Part shown: one piece after another, positions 1-11,519 of the stretch
Layout: each line of letters begins with the position of its first letter
Position numbering within the stretch: the stretch's first letter is position 1
NCBI RefSeq assembly: GCF_963576675.1
Contig: NC_088913.1
Location: 85,745,001 to 85,809,000, forward strand
Length of the DNA: 64,000 nucleotides
DNA from: Euphorbia lathyris
Taxonomy: Eukaryota > Streptophyta > Magnoliopsida > Malpighiales > Euphorbiaceae
Direction: 5' to 3'
Translations under genes and position numbers: made by a program
The notes under the pieces: model-generated
Told to the model about the DNA's origin: nothing
The model's input: only the letters and a program-made list of their open reading frames with translations
Database searches by the model: none

Positions 1-763
1 AATACCTATGTTGAGGAGCAGCGCTTTTATAATCATTTTGTTTGACAGTTACTTTAGTTTTGGCGATGTGGGATTCATTGGTATGCTTAGCATTAGCTTC
101 CGCTTCTCCCACCCACACTCCCACTCCCACATTTATATTAATTTTTTTAAAGACTTCCTTATTTTTATTATTTAAGTGACGAATGTATCATATTTTCGTC
201 ATATATTTACGCATACAAAACTCTAGCTTTCATTAATTTTAAAAAGAAAACCTAATATAATATCAAAATAAATTAATATTAGAACAGACCATCATCAATA
301 TATATATAGTTTATGACTTCAAATAATACTTACAACTACTATATCGTTTATGAGTCATCTAATCCGACCAAGTGACCCGTGATGCAAATCCGGTTTGATG
401 TCCGCACTTTAAGAAAATAGCTCGTTAGCAACTATGTTTAGCGACCGAATTAAAAATGGACGCTAAATTCTATTTCTATCGCCTATATATTTTATCAGTC
501 TCTACAAAAAAACACAACCCTTCAGAACCACGACTATCTTCTCATCTTCTCTGTGTTTTACCTCAGACCTCCATCCTCCTAAATGACAATTATCTTCTCT
601 CCTTCTTTTACTTTTCCTTCAGATCTGCTTCTCTTTTCTGCTATTTTTAGACGCCATCTTCCCCGACCTATGCCATGAAGTTAATCGCTCCAAAGCCTTA
701 TTCTCAAACCTAAACCCTCTCTTTTCAGACCTCACCCAAGCCCTCACAATTCTATAAAGCCTC
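1..763. other. Host flank left of gypsy-1, no gene recognised
   Basis: AT-rich DNA with short pyrimidine-rich stretches (540-760) that look like untranslated or intronic sequence. A 64-codon open frame at 456-650 has no recognisable motif and no support as a gene. The segment ends with GCCTC (759-763), which is repeated at 13650-13654, so this flank was contiguous with the DNA at 13650 before gypsy-1 inserted. Confidence 0.5.
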
Positions 764-1106
764 TGTTACAACCTTCTAAATTAGTAAAAAACTGAACCAG
801 AGAAGAAAGGGAAAAGGCAGGGAAGAGGGATAAAGAAGAAGGAGAAGAGAATATAGTAAGAGGAGGATTAATCATTTCCTACCTCATATCTTTTCATTGC
901 ATCTATTTAATAAAGCCAAATAACAGAATTCGTTTACAAGAATGCCAAGTCACTAAGGAATAATCATTGGCAGCTTCTAGATGTAATCCCTCAGCTTGGA
1001 TGGAGGGTGAGTGATTCTGTTGCTTCTTCTTGTAGGAGGATTGTTTGTTGGGCCAGGTTGTGGAATGTGTGGGGTTGAGCTGAGAGTGTCAACGAGGCCC
1101 GTAACA
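764..1106 (-). repeat. 3' LTR of gypsy-1
   Basis: Matches 13308-13649 over its full length. It starts TGTTACAACC and ends CCCGTAACA. On the minus strand it is preceded by a short purine tract (GATGGGGAAGG, complement of about 1107-1120), a plausible polypurine tract. The pol frame continues through this LTR and stops at about 991. Confidence 0.93.
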
Positions 1107-1817
1107 TTACCTTCCCCATCAAACAGAACCTAGTCCTCAAGGTTGAAAGTTGGGAAGTCAGCGAGGAAAGTGGTAGTGTCCTCCCAAGTGGCATCAAAAG
1201 CTGGCTGGGATTGCCAATGGACGAGGAATTGAGGTTTGAAACGGGTGTGTTTGCAGATTTTGTGAAAGCCCAAGATGGCAGCTGGGGCAAGGAGGGGTTG
1301 AGACTCAGCAAAATTAGGGGGAAGAGCAATTTGGTGTGATGTAGGGTGACCGTGACAGAGTTTCAAAAGGGAGACATGAAAGACGTTGTGAATTTTGGCG
1401 GTAGGGGGAAGGTCTAGGCGATAGGCAACGGGTCCAATACGATCTATGATAAGAAAGGGGCCAAACTAACGTTTGGCAAGCTTATTGGATTGGCGAAGGG
1501 CAACAGAGGTTTGACGATAGGGTTGCAATTTGACAAATACCCAGTCGCCAATTTGAAAGACTTTATCGGTGCGATGGGAATCAGTCTGGTGTTTCATACG
1601 GAGCTGAGCTCGTTGGAGGTTTGTTTTTAAGGTGGTGATGGTAGAGGTACGGGTGCATAAGAGTTCATCTAAAGATGCGATATTAGAAGAACCCTAGATA
1701 TATTCAGTGAGGGAGGGGGGTGTACGGCCGTAAACGGCTTCAAAGGGGGTCATTTGGATGGCGGAATGCCAAGCTGTGTTGGAGTGCCACTCGGCCAGGG
1801 GAAGGAACTGAACCCAT
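991..1817 (-). pseudogene. Gypsy-1 integrase C-terminus and chromodomain
   Basis: The minus-strand translation gives the end of a gypsy integrase (plus-strand positions about 1700-1817 encode a FEAVYGR-type motif after MTP), then a linker and a chromodomain: FLVHWQSQPAFDATWED is read from about 1240-1180, followed by FPTFNLED near 1140. Chromodomains bind methylated histone tails and steer chromovirus integration. The part from 1130 down stays open and ends inside the 3' LTR at about 991. In-frame stops near 1695 and 1470 and frame changes make it non-functional. It was separated from the rest of integrase by the solo LTR at 1818-3131. Confidence 0.8.
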
Positions 1818-3131
1818 TGTTGGTCCCGTATAACGTGACAAGGTTAGTTCCAAGGGGGGGATAGGAACTATTTAAAATTTTGTCCGTTAAGGCTAACTTC
1901 TTTATTTGAGAAAAGGTTTACACAGCGGCGCTAAGTAGATTTAAGACACAAGCTTAGTCAACTGGTGACTAAGTCTGCTTCTTTCCTTGAGTCAGGAGAT
2001 AGCACTCAAGTCTATTCCTGAACTCAGCTTCTTAGTGCACTCAACTCAGCGTGAGTTCGTTACTTAGTCAGTTTTAATAGCAAGCAATATATAAAGGAGT
2101 TTAAAGGTTATAAATATATTACCCAACAGACATATCCTGGTTCGGCCTCTCCGCCTACGTCCAGTCCCCGGAACTCATTCCGAGCTTTTTGAATCCTCTA
2201 CTAAGCTCTTTAAAGATAGAGCACGAAACCTTTTACAATAGAAGCTGAGTATACAAGAGTACCTTCCTCTATTCCTCTACTCACTCCTATACCTACCGCT
2301 GAGTACTATAACCGAGTACTCAGCTTCTCCTTTCTATTCTTCTAGAAATGATAAGTGTTTGTCCTAAACAACAATTGCTAAGACACTTTAGATGAATGAA
2401 TTCACTCTAGACTTTTACACAAAGATTGGAATTGGTGTAAGGTTTGCTTTGCTTTTCTCACAGAACTTCAAGTATGAATTTGGTCAGCGTTTCGACTTGA
2501 TTGAAGATCTGCATCGAATGAAGCATTTGAAAGGCCTATTTATAATGATACTTCAAGCAATCGAAATAACCGTTGGAGGCTAACGGCTTTCTGTCGCTTT
2601 CATTCTGGACGTGCTCAGTGTCGTTGGCCAATGAGATTCTTGTATCTTCTGTCTATGGCAGTGCTCAGCAGCTTTTCGTCAGATGAACAGAATGTTTCGC
2701 CATTTATAGTAAAGTCCTCCAGACAGCTTACTGCGTCTTCTGAGCTTTATCCAAAGTAGAAATACTTTGTCTACAAGTTGGTTCTGTTCTCCCGCTGACT
2801 TGACTACCTTGTCGTTCAACTCAGCAGCTTCGTCTTGAAGCTTTTGTTGGAAGGCTTCTCGATCCTTCTTCATGTTGAGCTGTCGTTTTGCTTGATACGA
2901 CTGCGTTTTGTCTTCCTGGACCGTGAGGTCTTAATCTGTTGACTTGGGCTTGACTTCCTCTTATGGGCCTTTGGGCCATTTATCTTAATGTCTTTTAAAT
3001 TAAATAACTCAACATTGAACAAACACATTAGTATGAATAAATCAAAGCATTTAAATTTAATGTGTTGGAATATTTTTATCATTCATAAATAATTTTGTCA
3101 AATCAAAATCATGTGGAAAGGTGTTTCAACA
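1818..3131 (-). mobile_element. SIRE-like copia solo LTR, copy 1
   Basis: Begins TGTTGGTCCCGTATAA and ends GTGTTTCAACA. It is flanked by the perfect 5-bp duplication CCCAT (1813-1817 and 3132-3136), so this is a complete solo LTR of 1,314 bp left by LTR-LTR recombination. A diverged copy lies in the opposite orientation at 37335-38822. Orientation is inferred from the TATA-like box and from the GGACTGGACGTAGGC / GAACCAGGATAA motifs seen in copy 2, which resemble plant SIRE/Maximus copia LTRs. Short open frames at 2392-2583, 2679-2873 and 2870-3082 are incidental. It splits the integrase of gypsy-1. Confidence 0.87.
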
Positions 3132-3265
3132 CCCATGTCTTAGGATTGTCATGAACGAAGCAGCGGAGATAGTCTTTGAGGCAGCGGTTGACGACTTCAG
3201 TCTGTCTTTCTGATTGAGGATGGTACGAGCTGCTGGTGGAGAGGACGGTGCCCTATAGGCAGAAG
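3132..3265 (-). pseudogene. Gypsy-1 integrase fragment carrying the catalytic Glu region
   Basis: The minus strand encodes [20 protein letters not shown] followed by [10 protein letters not shown], the standard gypsy integrase block holding the third acidic residue of the DDE triad (the E of QTEV). A stop codon (TAG, complement near 3255) lies immediately upstream. This 134-bp piece is stranded between the solo LTR and the hAT-like element. Confidence 0.85.
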
Positions 3266-3687
3266 CAGTGTTCTAAAAGTCGGCCAAGTCGGCGACTAAT
3301 CGGCCGACTAATCGACGAAATTCAAAACACTAACTGAATTTTTAGAACTGGGCGAGTTAAGTCGGGGGTCCGATATATTTCCGCCTAGGCGGTTCAAGTC
3401 GGGATAAATCGGGGCAAGTCGGGCTAGGCGGGCAAGTCGGGTTAAACGGGTTAAGCAGCTAAAAATCGGGTCAAATAAAAAAATTATAAAAAGTTTGCTA
3501 CAAAATAATAAAAATAATTAATGATCATACAAGTAAAAAAATAAAACTAAGTTACAACATTAAATAAAACTAATTTCATTCAATTAACAATTAAAATTAG
3601 AAATTAAAAAGCCCAAATATCCATCTAAAGTTAGTGCCCTAAATTGATTCATTTCACAAAATCGCAGCCACCACTCACTCGTTACTC

Positions 3688-5294
3688 ATTAGTATATATT
3701 ATAATTATTGGGTGTGTGAAGTTAATTTGTTGCTATGGGAAAAATTTGGAGTTAATTTGATGGTTTTATGTGTAAATTAAAAGTTAGGATCATTTTTAAA
3801 AGATTATAGAAAGATAGAGGATCAAACATGATGTTTGCCAAATTTGAGATGTATATCTCAAATCTCAGGCGGTGATATACGATGATCATTTCTTTCTTTT
3901 TCTTTTTCTTTTATATTTATCATCAGTTTTCTCTGAACCGTTTCTCCACCGTTTCTTTGATTTACGGAGTTTCGACCATCCGAATCACTCGAAATTTAAA
4001 ACATAGCATCCTTATACATAGATCTAAATCCTAACCGAAGAGTTTTTAAGTTTCGAAAGTGTTTGGAGGGGAAACGTCCTAGACAGAATTTAGAGGAGAA
4101 TTGAACGGGTGTGTTTTCTTCAATTAGTGACCAATGTAAGTAACTATCAACTATATTTTGAGTTTTATGTATATGGATATATATATAATCAAAGAATTTT
4201 CAGAAATTGATATTTTAGGGTTATGCATGAATTTTGTAAAAATTGAGTTTTTCATGATTTTGCTTTTTATTGTGAAATTATGGTTCAAATAAAGCTATTG
4301 ACTATGCTTCTATGTGAATTTCAGATTTTACTAGATTATGTTGATTTAAGGCTTAATTTGATTGATTAACTTTGGAATTTTTATTGGTTAAAGATTGATA
4401 TTTTGAATAAATGTGGTTATTTTTACAAAAGAGCTAATTGAAGCCAAATGATTTATGGTTATGAAATAGTTTGGAATTTGATTATGAAAGGAAATTTGAG
4501 CACGTTATGATTTTATGATTTTATATCCATCGAGAGTTATCCGGATCGGTGGTTTTATATTTGAAGACCATGTTCAGTGAGGGACATGACCTGTGTACAC
4601 AGTCTAAAGACCTATCGGGTATGGCAGTGAAGTGTCGGGTAAGACCATATGAGATAGGCAATGTTAAGAGACGTCTCGACTATAAATGTGGTTATGGATT
4701 GATACTTAAGGGGAGAAACTCGAGGATGGATACAATGTTTTAAGTTCATTTGGATTATGTTTTCGGTTATGATTGATTTTGATATAATGATTCGTTTTTA
4801 TAAGATGCTTTATATATATAAAGTTATATGAACTTAAGTTTTGAGTATATTTTATAAGGTTTTGATTGAATCCCTTAATAAATGTATATATATAGCTATG
4901 TTAAGTAAAGTTGGGTTTTTATAGCTGATAGTTTCTTACTGAGATTTCTGTCTCACGTTTTTAAATGTTTTAATGTTTTTAGGTGAGAAAGTATAAGTAT
5001 AGAGAAGATTACCGACCGATTAGGCGAGGATTGGAAGTTGTTACTTATTGTTAGAATTATTATTAGAACCATAGCATTTCAATTGTAATGTAATGAAGTT
5101 GGTAAATATATTGAGGTTCTTGAATGACTAATGTTGTAAGGATATTGATTTATTTAGAATATATATCTAAGAGGAATACTTGAAAAGTTTGACATTTATG
5201 ATATTTGGATAATTTGGAGACTCCTAAGTATTGATTGTGATCTTTCTATTTCACGCCCGAAGCCGATTGAGGTCGTCTAGGGTCGGGTGTGACA
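3688..5294 (+). repeat. 5' LTR of the LARD-like element (5'-truncated)
   Basis: Aligns from ATTAGTATATATT with 7711 onward and ends CGGGTGTGACA. The terminal TGTCACGTCC segment seen in the other LTR is absent and replaced by unrelated sequence. A 64-codon frame at 4549-4743 recurs in the other LTR and is LTR sequence, not a gene. Confidence 0.85.
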
Positions 5295-7669
5295 GTTTGG
5301 TATCAGAGCTCTAGATTAAATTCTTCGGATCTAAAGTTGATAGTAATTGAGGAATATGAATATTTGGTGATAGCTAAGAAATAATCGATAGTAATTGAGG
5401 AATATTTATATTTGGTGAAAGTTAAGAAATAATTTGGAATTTTTCGAGGATTGAGTAACTAGCTAATGAGGGGTAGACATGAGATTTGATGGTTAGTAAA
5501 ATATTGGGTATATAAAAATTAGTAAATTATTTGATATTTGGCGACATGGGTTACATACATGATATTAAGTATGACTTGGAGTTTATATTTGAGAGTTTAA
5601 TAGTTATCTTACAACCATATATATATGAGATATGAGTAAATTATAACTTTGAGCTAGAGATAATAGAGAATTGTCTATATAAGTGTTGCGGGCGAATTAG
5701 ATTCGTATCTGAATCTTATGATGCATTTTTCGACCAGATATAGGTCGAATCTGTCATAGAGTCCTAAATGAAAGTTCTTTATTTGTGTCTTACGTTTCCA
5801 GGGGTTTTTTGAATCGCCTTAATCAGACTCCGTATGAAGAAGTTAGGCTGGAAATGACATCTGTTGGTCTTTTTAGCTATCAACCAGAATTTGGTTTTTG
5901 TTTTGATTTCTTTCTCTCTTTATTTGAGAGACACTGCTACTGGTTTACATGATAAATTGGTCTTCTTAGGAATATAGGAAATTGAGGAAATGATAAAGTG
6001 ATAAATTGAAGATAATAGATATGGGATTGAGATTGAGAAAGATAAAATATTGAGGTTTCATTTAATGAATTTGAAAGTTGATTAATGATTGGGAGATTAT
6101 AACATGAATTTAGTGTATTATATAATCTTAAGCTGAATAAATGAGATCTGAAATTTAAATTACTGTTTTATTGGTAAACTTCATTGTGTTGAGGTTTAGA
6201 ATTATTAAGAGTTATATAAATGACGTTTAGAGAGATACCGATGTTAGTGATCAATGAGAAGTAAAGTGAGAGAATATATTAGAGTTCATGATTTGATGAT
6301 GAGATATAAAAATTTGGTAAGCTTAAATAGTGTTTGAGGAAATAATTAAGATATGAATTTTGAAGACAAATTTTTCTGATCTTAAGCACAGTTTGAGGTA
6401 AGCAATTAAGAGATAAATATGATATAAGAGGATATATATGTTGATACTTGAAATTCTGTAGTACATATATTGTTAATAGAAGTTATTTTTAGTTGAAGTT
6501 TGTGTGATTATGGTTTAAGTTTATATAAGGATCAAATTGAGTGTTTATAGGTCAAATAAGAAAATCGAATGATATTATAGATTTATTGACTTTTATGGGT
6601 GTAAAGATATTATTTGGAGTTTGGAGAAGACAACAAAAATGATTATCGTAATTTAGGTACTCTATCTTCCTTATGGTTTTATGGTTTGGAGAAAAGATTG
6701 AAGTTTCGAGGATTATAGTCTAAATTTACATAAAGATCAAATTGAGTATTTATAGATCAAATAAAGAAATTGAATGACATTATAAAATTTTTAGGCTTTT
6801 ATTGTGTTTGAGGATATTGCTTGGAGATTTCAAAAACTTTCACATTGCGATTTAAGTAAATCGTATTTGTTATCCATATAGTTTGATGAGAAACTTAAAT
6901 TTATTTGTAGTTATTAATAGGATGTAGGATGATGGGTATACGAATGATCGATATTGATTTTTCTTATTATAAGGATTTGATTATAGAGGTTTTACGAAGA
7001 TAAATAAGTCAAGGTGATATTCATATAGGAAAGATATTATCGATATAAGGTTTATATTTGATTGATGATGATGATTTGGAGTTCATATTCATTATGATTG
7101 GAGTGAAAAATTATAGATATAAGTATTATTATTATGATGAAGTAAGATTATATGCTGATGCAAATCATTGATTAAGATTATTTAAAGGTTAAGAAAAATA
7201 TAATATCGTACATATTAGTGGTTCAAAAGTGATTTTTTTTTACGTCTATGGAACTTGGAGATAGGTGAAATATATCAAATATATGCAATTGATGGAATCA
7301 ATTGTGATTTCAATTTATGAAAGTGAGATTTGGTGTATGTTAGGTAGATATGAATATAAAGTATATCATATTATATAAAATTGAATATATGATATTTGAA
7401 GTTTTATTGTGGATTTATTGATGATGGAATTGACTAGGTTGAAGTTTAGAGTTACTAAGAGTATATTTAAATGATCATTACAAAGATGTCAATATTGATA
7501 AATGATTAAGTTAATGGAAGGAAACATTAGAATTTGTGGTCTTATGATGATTATGAAAAATCTTGATAATTTGAAATAACTTCGTAATCTTGAAAATGGT
7601 TTCGGAAGGAAATTAAGATAGATTAGAGAATATGAATTTCGTGAACGAAATTTCTTAAGGTGGGGGAAT
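5295..7669 (+). other. Internal region of the LARD-like element: PBS, coding-free body, PPT
   Basis: Starts with the initiator tRNA-Met primer binding site (5298-5309), which decides the element's orientation, and ends in a polypurine tract abutting TGTCACGTCC. The body is about 70-75% A+T with many stops in all frames. A short imperfect tandem duplication with unit starting GATAGTAATTGAGGAAT is visible at about 5338-5440. No protein motif was recognised. Confidence 0.7.
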
Positions 7670-9311
7670 TGTCACGTCCGTGTCTAAATTTTTAAAATTT
7701 ATATTTTGATATTAGTATATATTATAATTATTGGGTGTGTGAAGTTAATTTGGTGCTATGGGAAAAGTTTAGAGTTAATTTGATGGTTTTATGTGTAAAT
7801 TAAAAGTTAGGATCATTTTTAAAAGATTATAGAAAGATAGAGGATCAAACGTGATGTTTGTTAAATTTGAGATATATATCTCAAATCTCAGGCGGTGATA
7901 TACGATGATCATTTCTTTCTTTTTCTTTTTCTTTTATATTTATCATCAGTTTTCTCTGAACCGTTTCTCCACCGTTTCTTTGATTTACGGAGACCATCCG
8001 AATCACTCGAAATTTAAAACATAGCATCCTTATGCATAGATCTAAATCCTAACCGAAGAGTTTTTGAGTTTCGGAAGTGTTTGGAGGGGAAACGTCTTAG
8101 ACAAAATTTAGAGGAGAATTGAACGGGTGTGTTTTCTTCAATTAGTGACCAAGGTAAGTAACTATCAACTATATTTTGAGTTTTATGTATATGGATATAT
8201 ATATAATCAAAGAATTTTCAGAAATTGATATTTTAGGGTTATGCAGGAATTTTATAAAATTTGGGTTTTTCATGATTTTGCTTTTTATTGTGAAATTATG
8301 GTTCAAATAAAGCTATTGACTATGCTTCTATGTGAATTTCAGATTTTACTTGATTATGTTGATTTAAGGTTTAATTTGATTGATTAACTTTGGAATTTTT
8401 ATTGATTAAAGATTGACATTTTGAATAAATGTGGTTATTTTTACAAAAGAGCTAATTGAAGCCAAATGATTTATGGTTATGAAATAGTTTGGAATTTGAT
8501 TGTGATAGGAAATTTGAGCACGTTATGATTTTATGATTTTATATCCATCGAGAGTTATCCGGATCGGTGGTTTTATATTTGAAGACCATGTTCAGTGAGG
8601 GACATGGCCTGTGTACACAGTCTAAAGACCTATCGGGTAAGGCAGTGAAGTGTTGGGTAAGACCATTTGAGATAGGCAATGTTAAGAGACGTCTCGACTA
8701 TATATGTGGTTATGGATTGATACTTAAGGGGAGAAATTCGAGGATGGATACATGTTTTAAGTTCATTTGGATTATATTTTCGGTTATGATTGATTTTGAT
8801 ATAAGGATTCGTTTTGATAAGATGCATTATATATATAAAGTTATATGAACTTAAGTTTCAAGTATATTTTATAAGGTTTTGATTGAATCTCTTTATAAAT
8901 GTATATATATAGCTATGTTAAGTAAAGTTGGGTTTTTATAGCTGATAGTTTCTTACTGAGATTTCTGTCTCACGTTTTTAAATGTTTTAATGTTTTTAGG
9001 TGAGAAAGTACAAGTATAGAGAAGATTACCGACCGATTAGGCGATGATTGGAAGTTGTTACTTATTGTTAGAATTATTATTAGAACCTTAGTATTTCAAT
9101 TGTAATGTAATGAAGTTGGTAAATATGTTGAGGTTCTTGAATGACTAATGTAGTAAGGATATTGATTTATTTAGAATATATATCTAAGAGGAATACTTGA
9201 AAAGTTTGACATTTATGATATTTGGATAATTTGGAGACTCCTAAGTATTGATTGTGATCTTTCTATTTCACGCCCGATGCCGATTGAGGTCGTCTAGGGT
9301 CGGGTGTGACA
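7670..9311 (+). repeat. 3' LTR of the LARD-like element
   Basis: Full-length LTR of 1,642 bp from TGTCACGTCCG to GGGTGTGACA. It is nearly identical to 3688-5294, with scattered transitions. The open frame at 8567-8848 is the LTR counterpart of 4549-4743 and is not a gene. Confidence 0.87.
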
Positions 9312-9620
9312 GTCACCACTTTGCTTCTTCAGAATTATTTGATGAATATGGAGAGAGAAATAGACACATTTTTTATGAATATTTATGGATATTTATTATT
9401 TATTTAAAACAAATATTTATAATATTTATTAATATTATTTGATTTATTAATATTATTTTTAGATGTGATAATTTATATTTTAAATGTGTTTATATAATAT
9501 TTATTTCATTATAAATATAAAAAGTAGAAAAATACAAATCCGATTAATCCCCAATTAATCTCCGATTAATCTTTTGAGGTCTTGTCCGCCCGACTAGCGT
9601 CTAGCGACTTTTTGAACACT

Positions 9621-10408
9621 AAGCGGAAAAGTTGTTGCCAGAATTGGCTCATAAAAACGGGATCACGATTGGAGACAATATTGGAGGGAAAACCATGGAG
9701 TTTGGCGATGTCACGAACAAAGGCGTCAGTGACTACAGCGACAGTGAGGTGGGGGCCTAAGGCAGAGAAATGAGCAGCTTTGGAGAGGCAGTCGACTACC
9801 ACCATGATGGTTTGTTTGCTTGCAAAAGAAGGTAGATGGGTAATAAAATCCATAAATAAACAATCCCATATTTTGCCCAGAATTGGTAACGGTTGTAAGA
9901 GGCCGTGGGAGGCTGTATGGATGGGTTTAACTTGCTGGCAGATAGTGCATTTAGCAATATAGGCTTTGACATCCTTCCGTAAACTAGGCCAATAAAATTG
10001 GGCGGCCAAGCGGGAAGTGGTACGTTTAATACCGGCATGTCCGCCTATGGGGGAGTCATGAAACTCATGGAGGAGGAGGTCTTGTAAGGCGGAGTCAGTA
10101 TGGATTAAGAGACGTGTTTTGTAGAAAATGAGGCTGTTCTGGATGGTATGGTTAGGGTAGTTACCGGGGGAATTTTGGATGGTTTTTAGGAAGGTGGCGA
10201 AGGTGGGGGTTTTGTGGTAAAATTGTCGAAGGGCATGGATGATTGCGATGATAGGGCGGGAGACCGCGGTAATATGGTGGTAACTGGGCTCAGGGAGGCG
10301 GGATAGGATATCGGCAGGAATGTTTTCACGACCAAGTTTGTAGAGGATTTGGAAATAGAAGCCTAAGAGTTTGACAATCCAGCGTTGCTGGTCGGGTGTT
10401 TGAATAGT
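9621..10408 (-). pseudogene. Gypsy-1 integrase N-terminal and core region
   Basis: The minus strand reads an integrase zinc-binding HHCC region (HEFHDSPIGGHAG, then YWPSLRKDVKAYIAKCTICQ) and the core with FMDFITHLP and VVVDCLSKAAHF, holding the first catalytic Asp, then NIVSNRDPVFMSQFW with the second. The catalytic Glu is at 3132-3265 beyond the insertion. The frame from 10009 to 9566 is open and its last codons read into the hAT-like element. Upstream the frame carries stops. Confidence 0.85.
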
Positions 10409-11519
10409 TTAGGAGAGTAAGGAGGTAAGGGGTTGATGGTCTGTTTGGACAATGAATTTGGTACCGAGAAGGTATTGATGCCATTTGGTAACGGCGGAGG
10501 TGAGGGCATATAATTCACCGATGTAAGTGGAAGAGACTTGAAGTTTCGGGGAGAGTTGTTTACTGTGGTAGGCGATGGGGTGGTCATGTTGGGAGAGGAT
10601 TCGCTCCGATGCCGAACCCGGAGGCATCAGTTTGGACGATGAATGTTTTAGTGAAATCGGGTAGAATGAGGACGGGGGTGTTTGTTAAGGCTCGTTTAAG
10701 ATCATGGAAGGTTGTATCTGTTTTGGCATCCCAACCAAAGGCGTCCTTGCAGAGCAATTGGGTTAAGGGGGCAGAGATTTGGGCGTAACAGGCAACGAAT
10801 CGCCGGTAGTAGCCGGTGAGGCCTAAGAAGCCACGCAACTGTTTGATAGTGGAGGGAGGGGGCCATTCATTAACCGTTTTGATTTTATCAGGATCAATCG
10901 AAACACCGACGACCGATAGAATGTGTCCCAAATAGCCCAAGGTGGACTTGCCAAACTCGCATTTTGATGATTTCACAAAAAATGAATGTGAATGAAGGAT
11001 TTCAAATACCTGAGTGAGATGTTGGAGGTGAGTTTCATATGTCGGACTGTAAACAAGAATGTCGTCAAAGAAGACTAAGACAAACTTGCGGAGGACATGC
11101 CGGAAGGTGGAGTTCATTTCGGATTAGAAGGAAGAAAGTGCGTTGGAGAGGCCAAATGGCATAACGAGAAATTCGTAGTGCCCTTGGTGAGTGCGAAAAG
11201 CCATTTTGTGGATATCGGCGGGGGCAACTCGTAATTGGAAGAAGCCAGCTCTGAAATCAAATTTGGAGAAAACCATAGCACCATGTAATTCATCTATAAG
11301 TTCATCAACTGTGGGGGTTGGGAAGCGGTCTTTGACCGTAACGACATTGAGAGCACGGTAATCAACGCATAAACGCCAACTTCCGTCTTTTTTCTTGATA
11401 AGAAGGGCCGGGGAAGAAAACGGACGGGTACTGGGTCGGATTATGGCTTCACTAAGCATCTCTGTAATTAATTTCTCCATGATGTCTTTCTGAAAATGGG
11501 GGTAACGGTAGGGTTTCAC
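10409..11519 (-). pseudogene. Gypsy-1 reverse transcriptase and RNase H
   Basis: The minus strand encodes RT from KPYRYPHFQKDIMEKLI and WRLCVDYRALNVVTVKDRFP (11519-11124). A stop near 11121 follows SNALSSF, then the catalytic FFDDILVYS (near 11070) and the thumb/connection with WPPPSTIKQLRGFLGLTGYY. RNase H starts with FIVQTDASGFGIGA near 10600, where the frame shifts, and continues in the 10627-10409 frame with HPIAYHSKQLSP and TDHQPL. Lengths and motif order match a Ty3/gypsy RT-RH. It is disrupted by one stop and at least two frameshifts. Confidence 0.9.

Larger units (their letters stand above)
3688..9311 (+). mobile_element. Non-autonomous LTR retrotransposon (LARD-like, Tekay/Del-type LTRs)
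   Basis: Two direct LTRs of about 1.6 kb (3688-5294 and 7670-9311) enclose 2.4 kb. The left LTR is followed by a primer binding site TGGTATCAGAGC (5298-5309, complementary to initiator tRNA-Met) and the right LTR is preceded by a purine tract AAGGTGGGGGAA (about 7656). The interior is AT-rich and holds no open frame above 60 codons and no gag or pol motif. LTR identity is about 97% in the blocks aligned by eye. LTR ends TGTCACGTCC and GGGTGTGACA resemble chromovirus Tekay/Del elements, so it probably borrows their proteins. The left LTR lacks its first about 40 bases, and no target duplication was found. Confidence 0.82.
3266..9620. mobile_element. hAT-like element in gypsy-1 integrase, split by an LTR element
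   Basis: The left end reads CAGTGTTCTAAAAGTCGG and the reverse complement of the right end reads TAGTGTTCAAAAAGTCGC, an imperfect terminal inverted repeat typical of plant hAT MITEs. Integrase coding of gypsy-1 stops at one end and resumes at the other (PVFMSQFWQQLFRL before, [12 protein letters not shown] after), which fixes the boundaries to within a few bases. The flanks GGCAGAAG and AGCGGAAA could be a decayed 8-bp duplication. The element's own DNA is about 420 bp at 3266-3687 and about 310 bp at 9312-9620; the rest is the nested LTR element. No transposase is present. A related end occurs at 53540-53578. Confidence 0.65.

Noticed and set aside
4549..8848. Similar small proteins at 4549-4743 and 8567-8848
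   Set aside because: Both lie at the same place in the two LTRs of one element and share identity only because the LTRs do.
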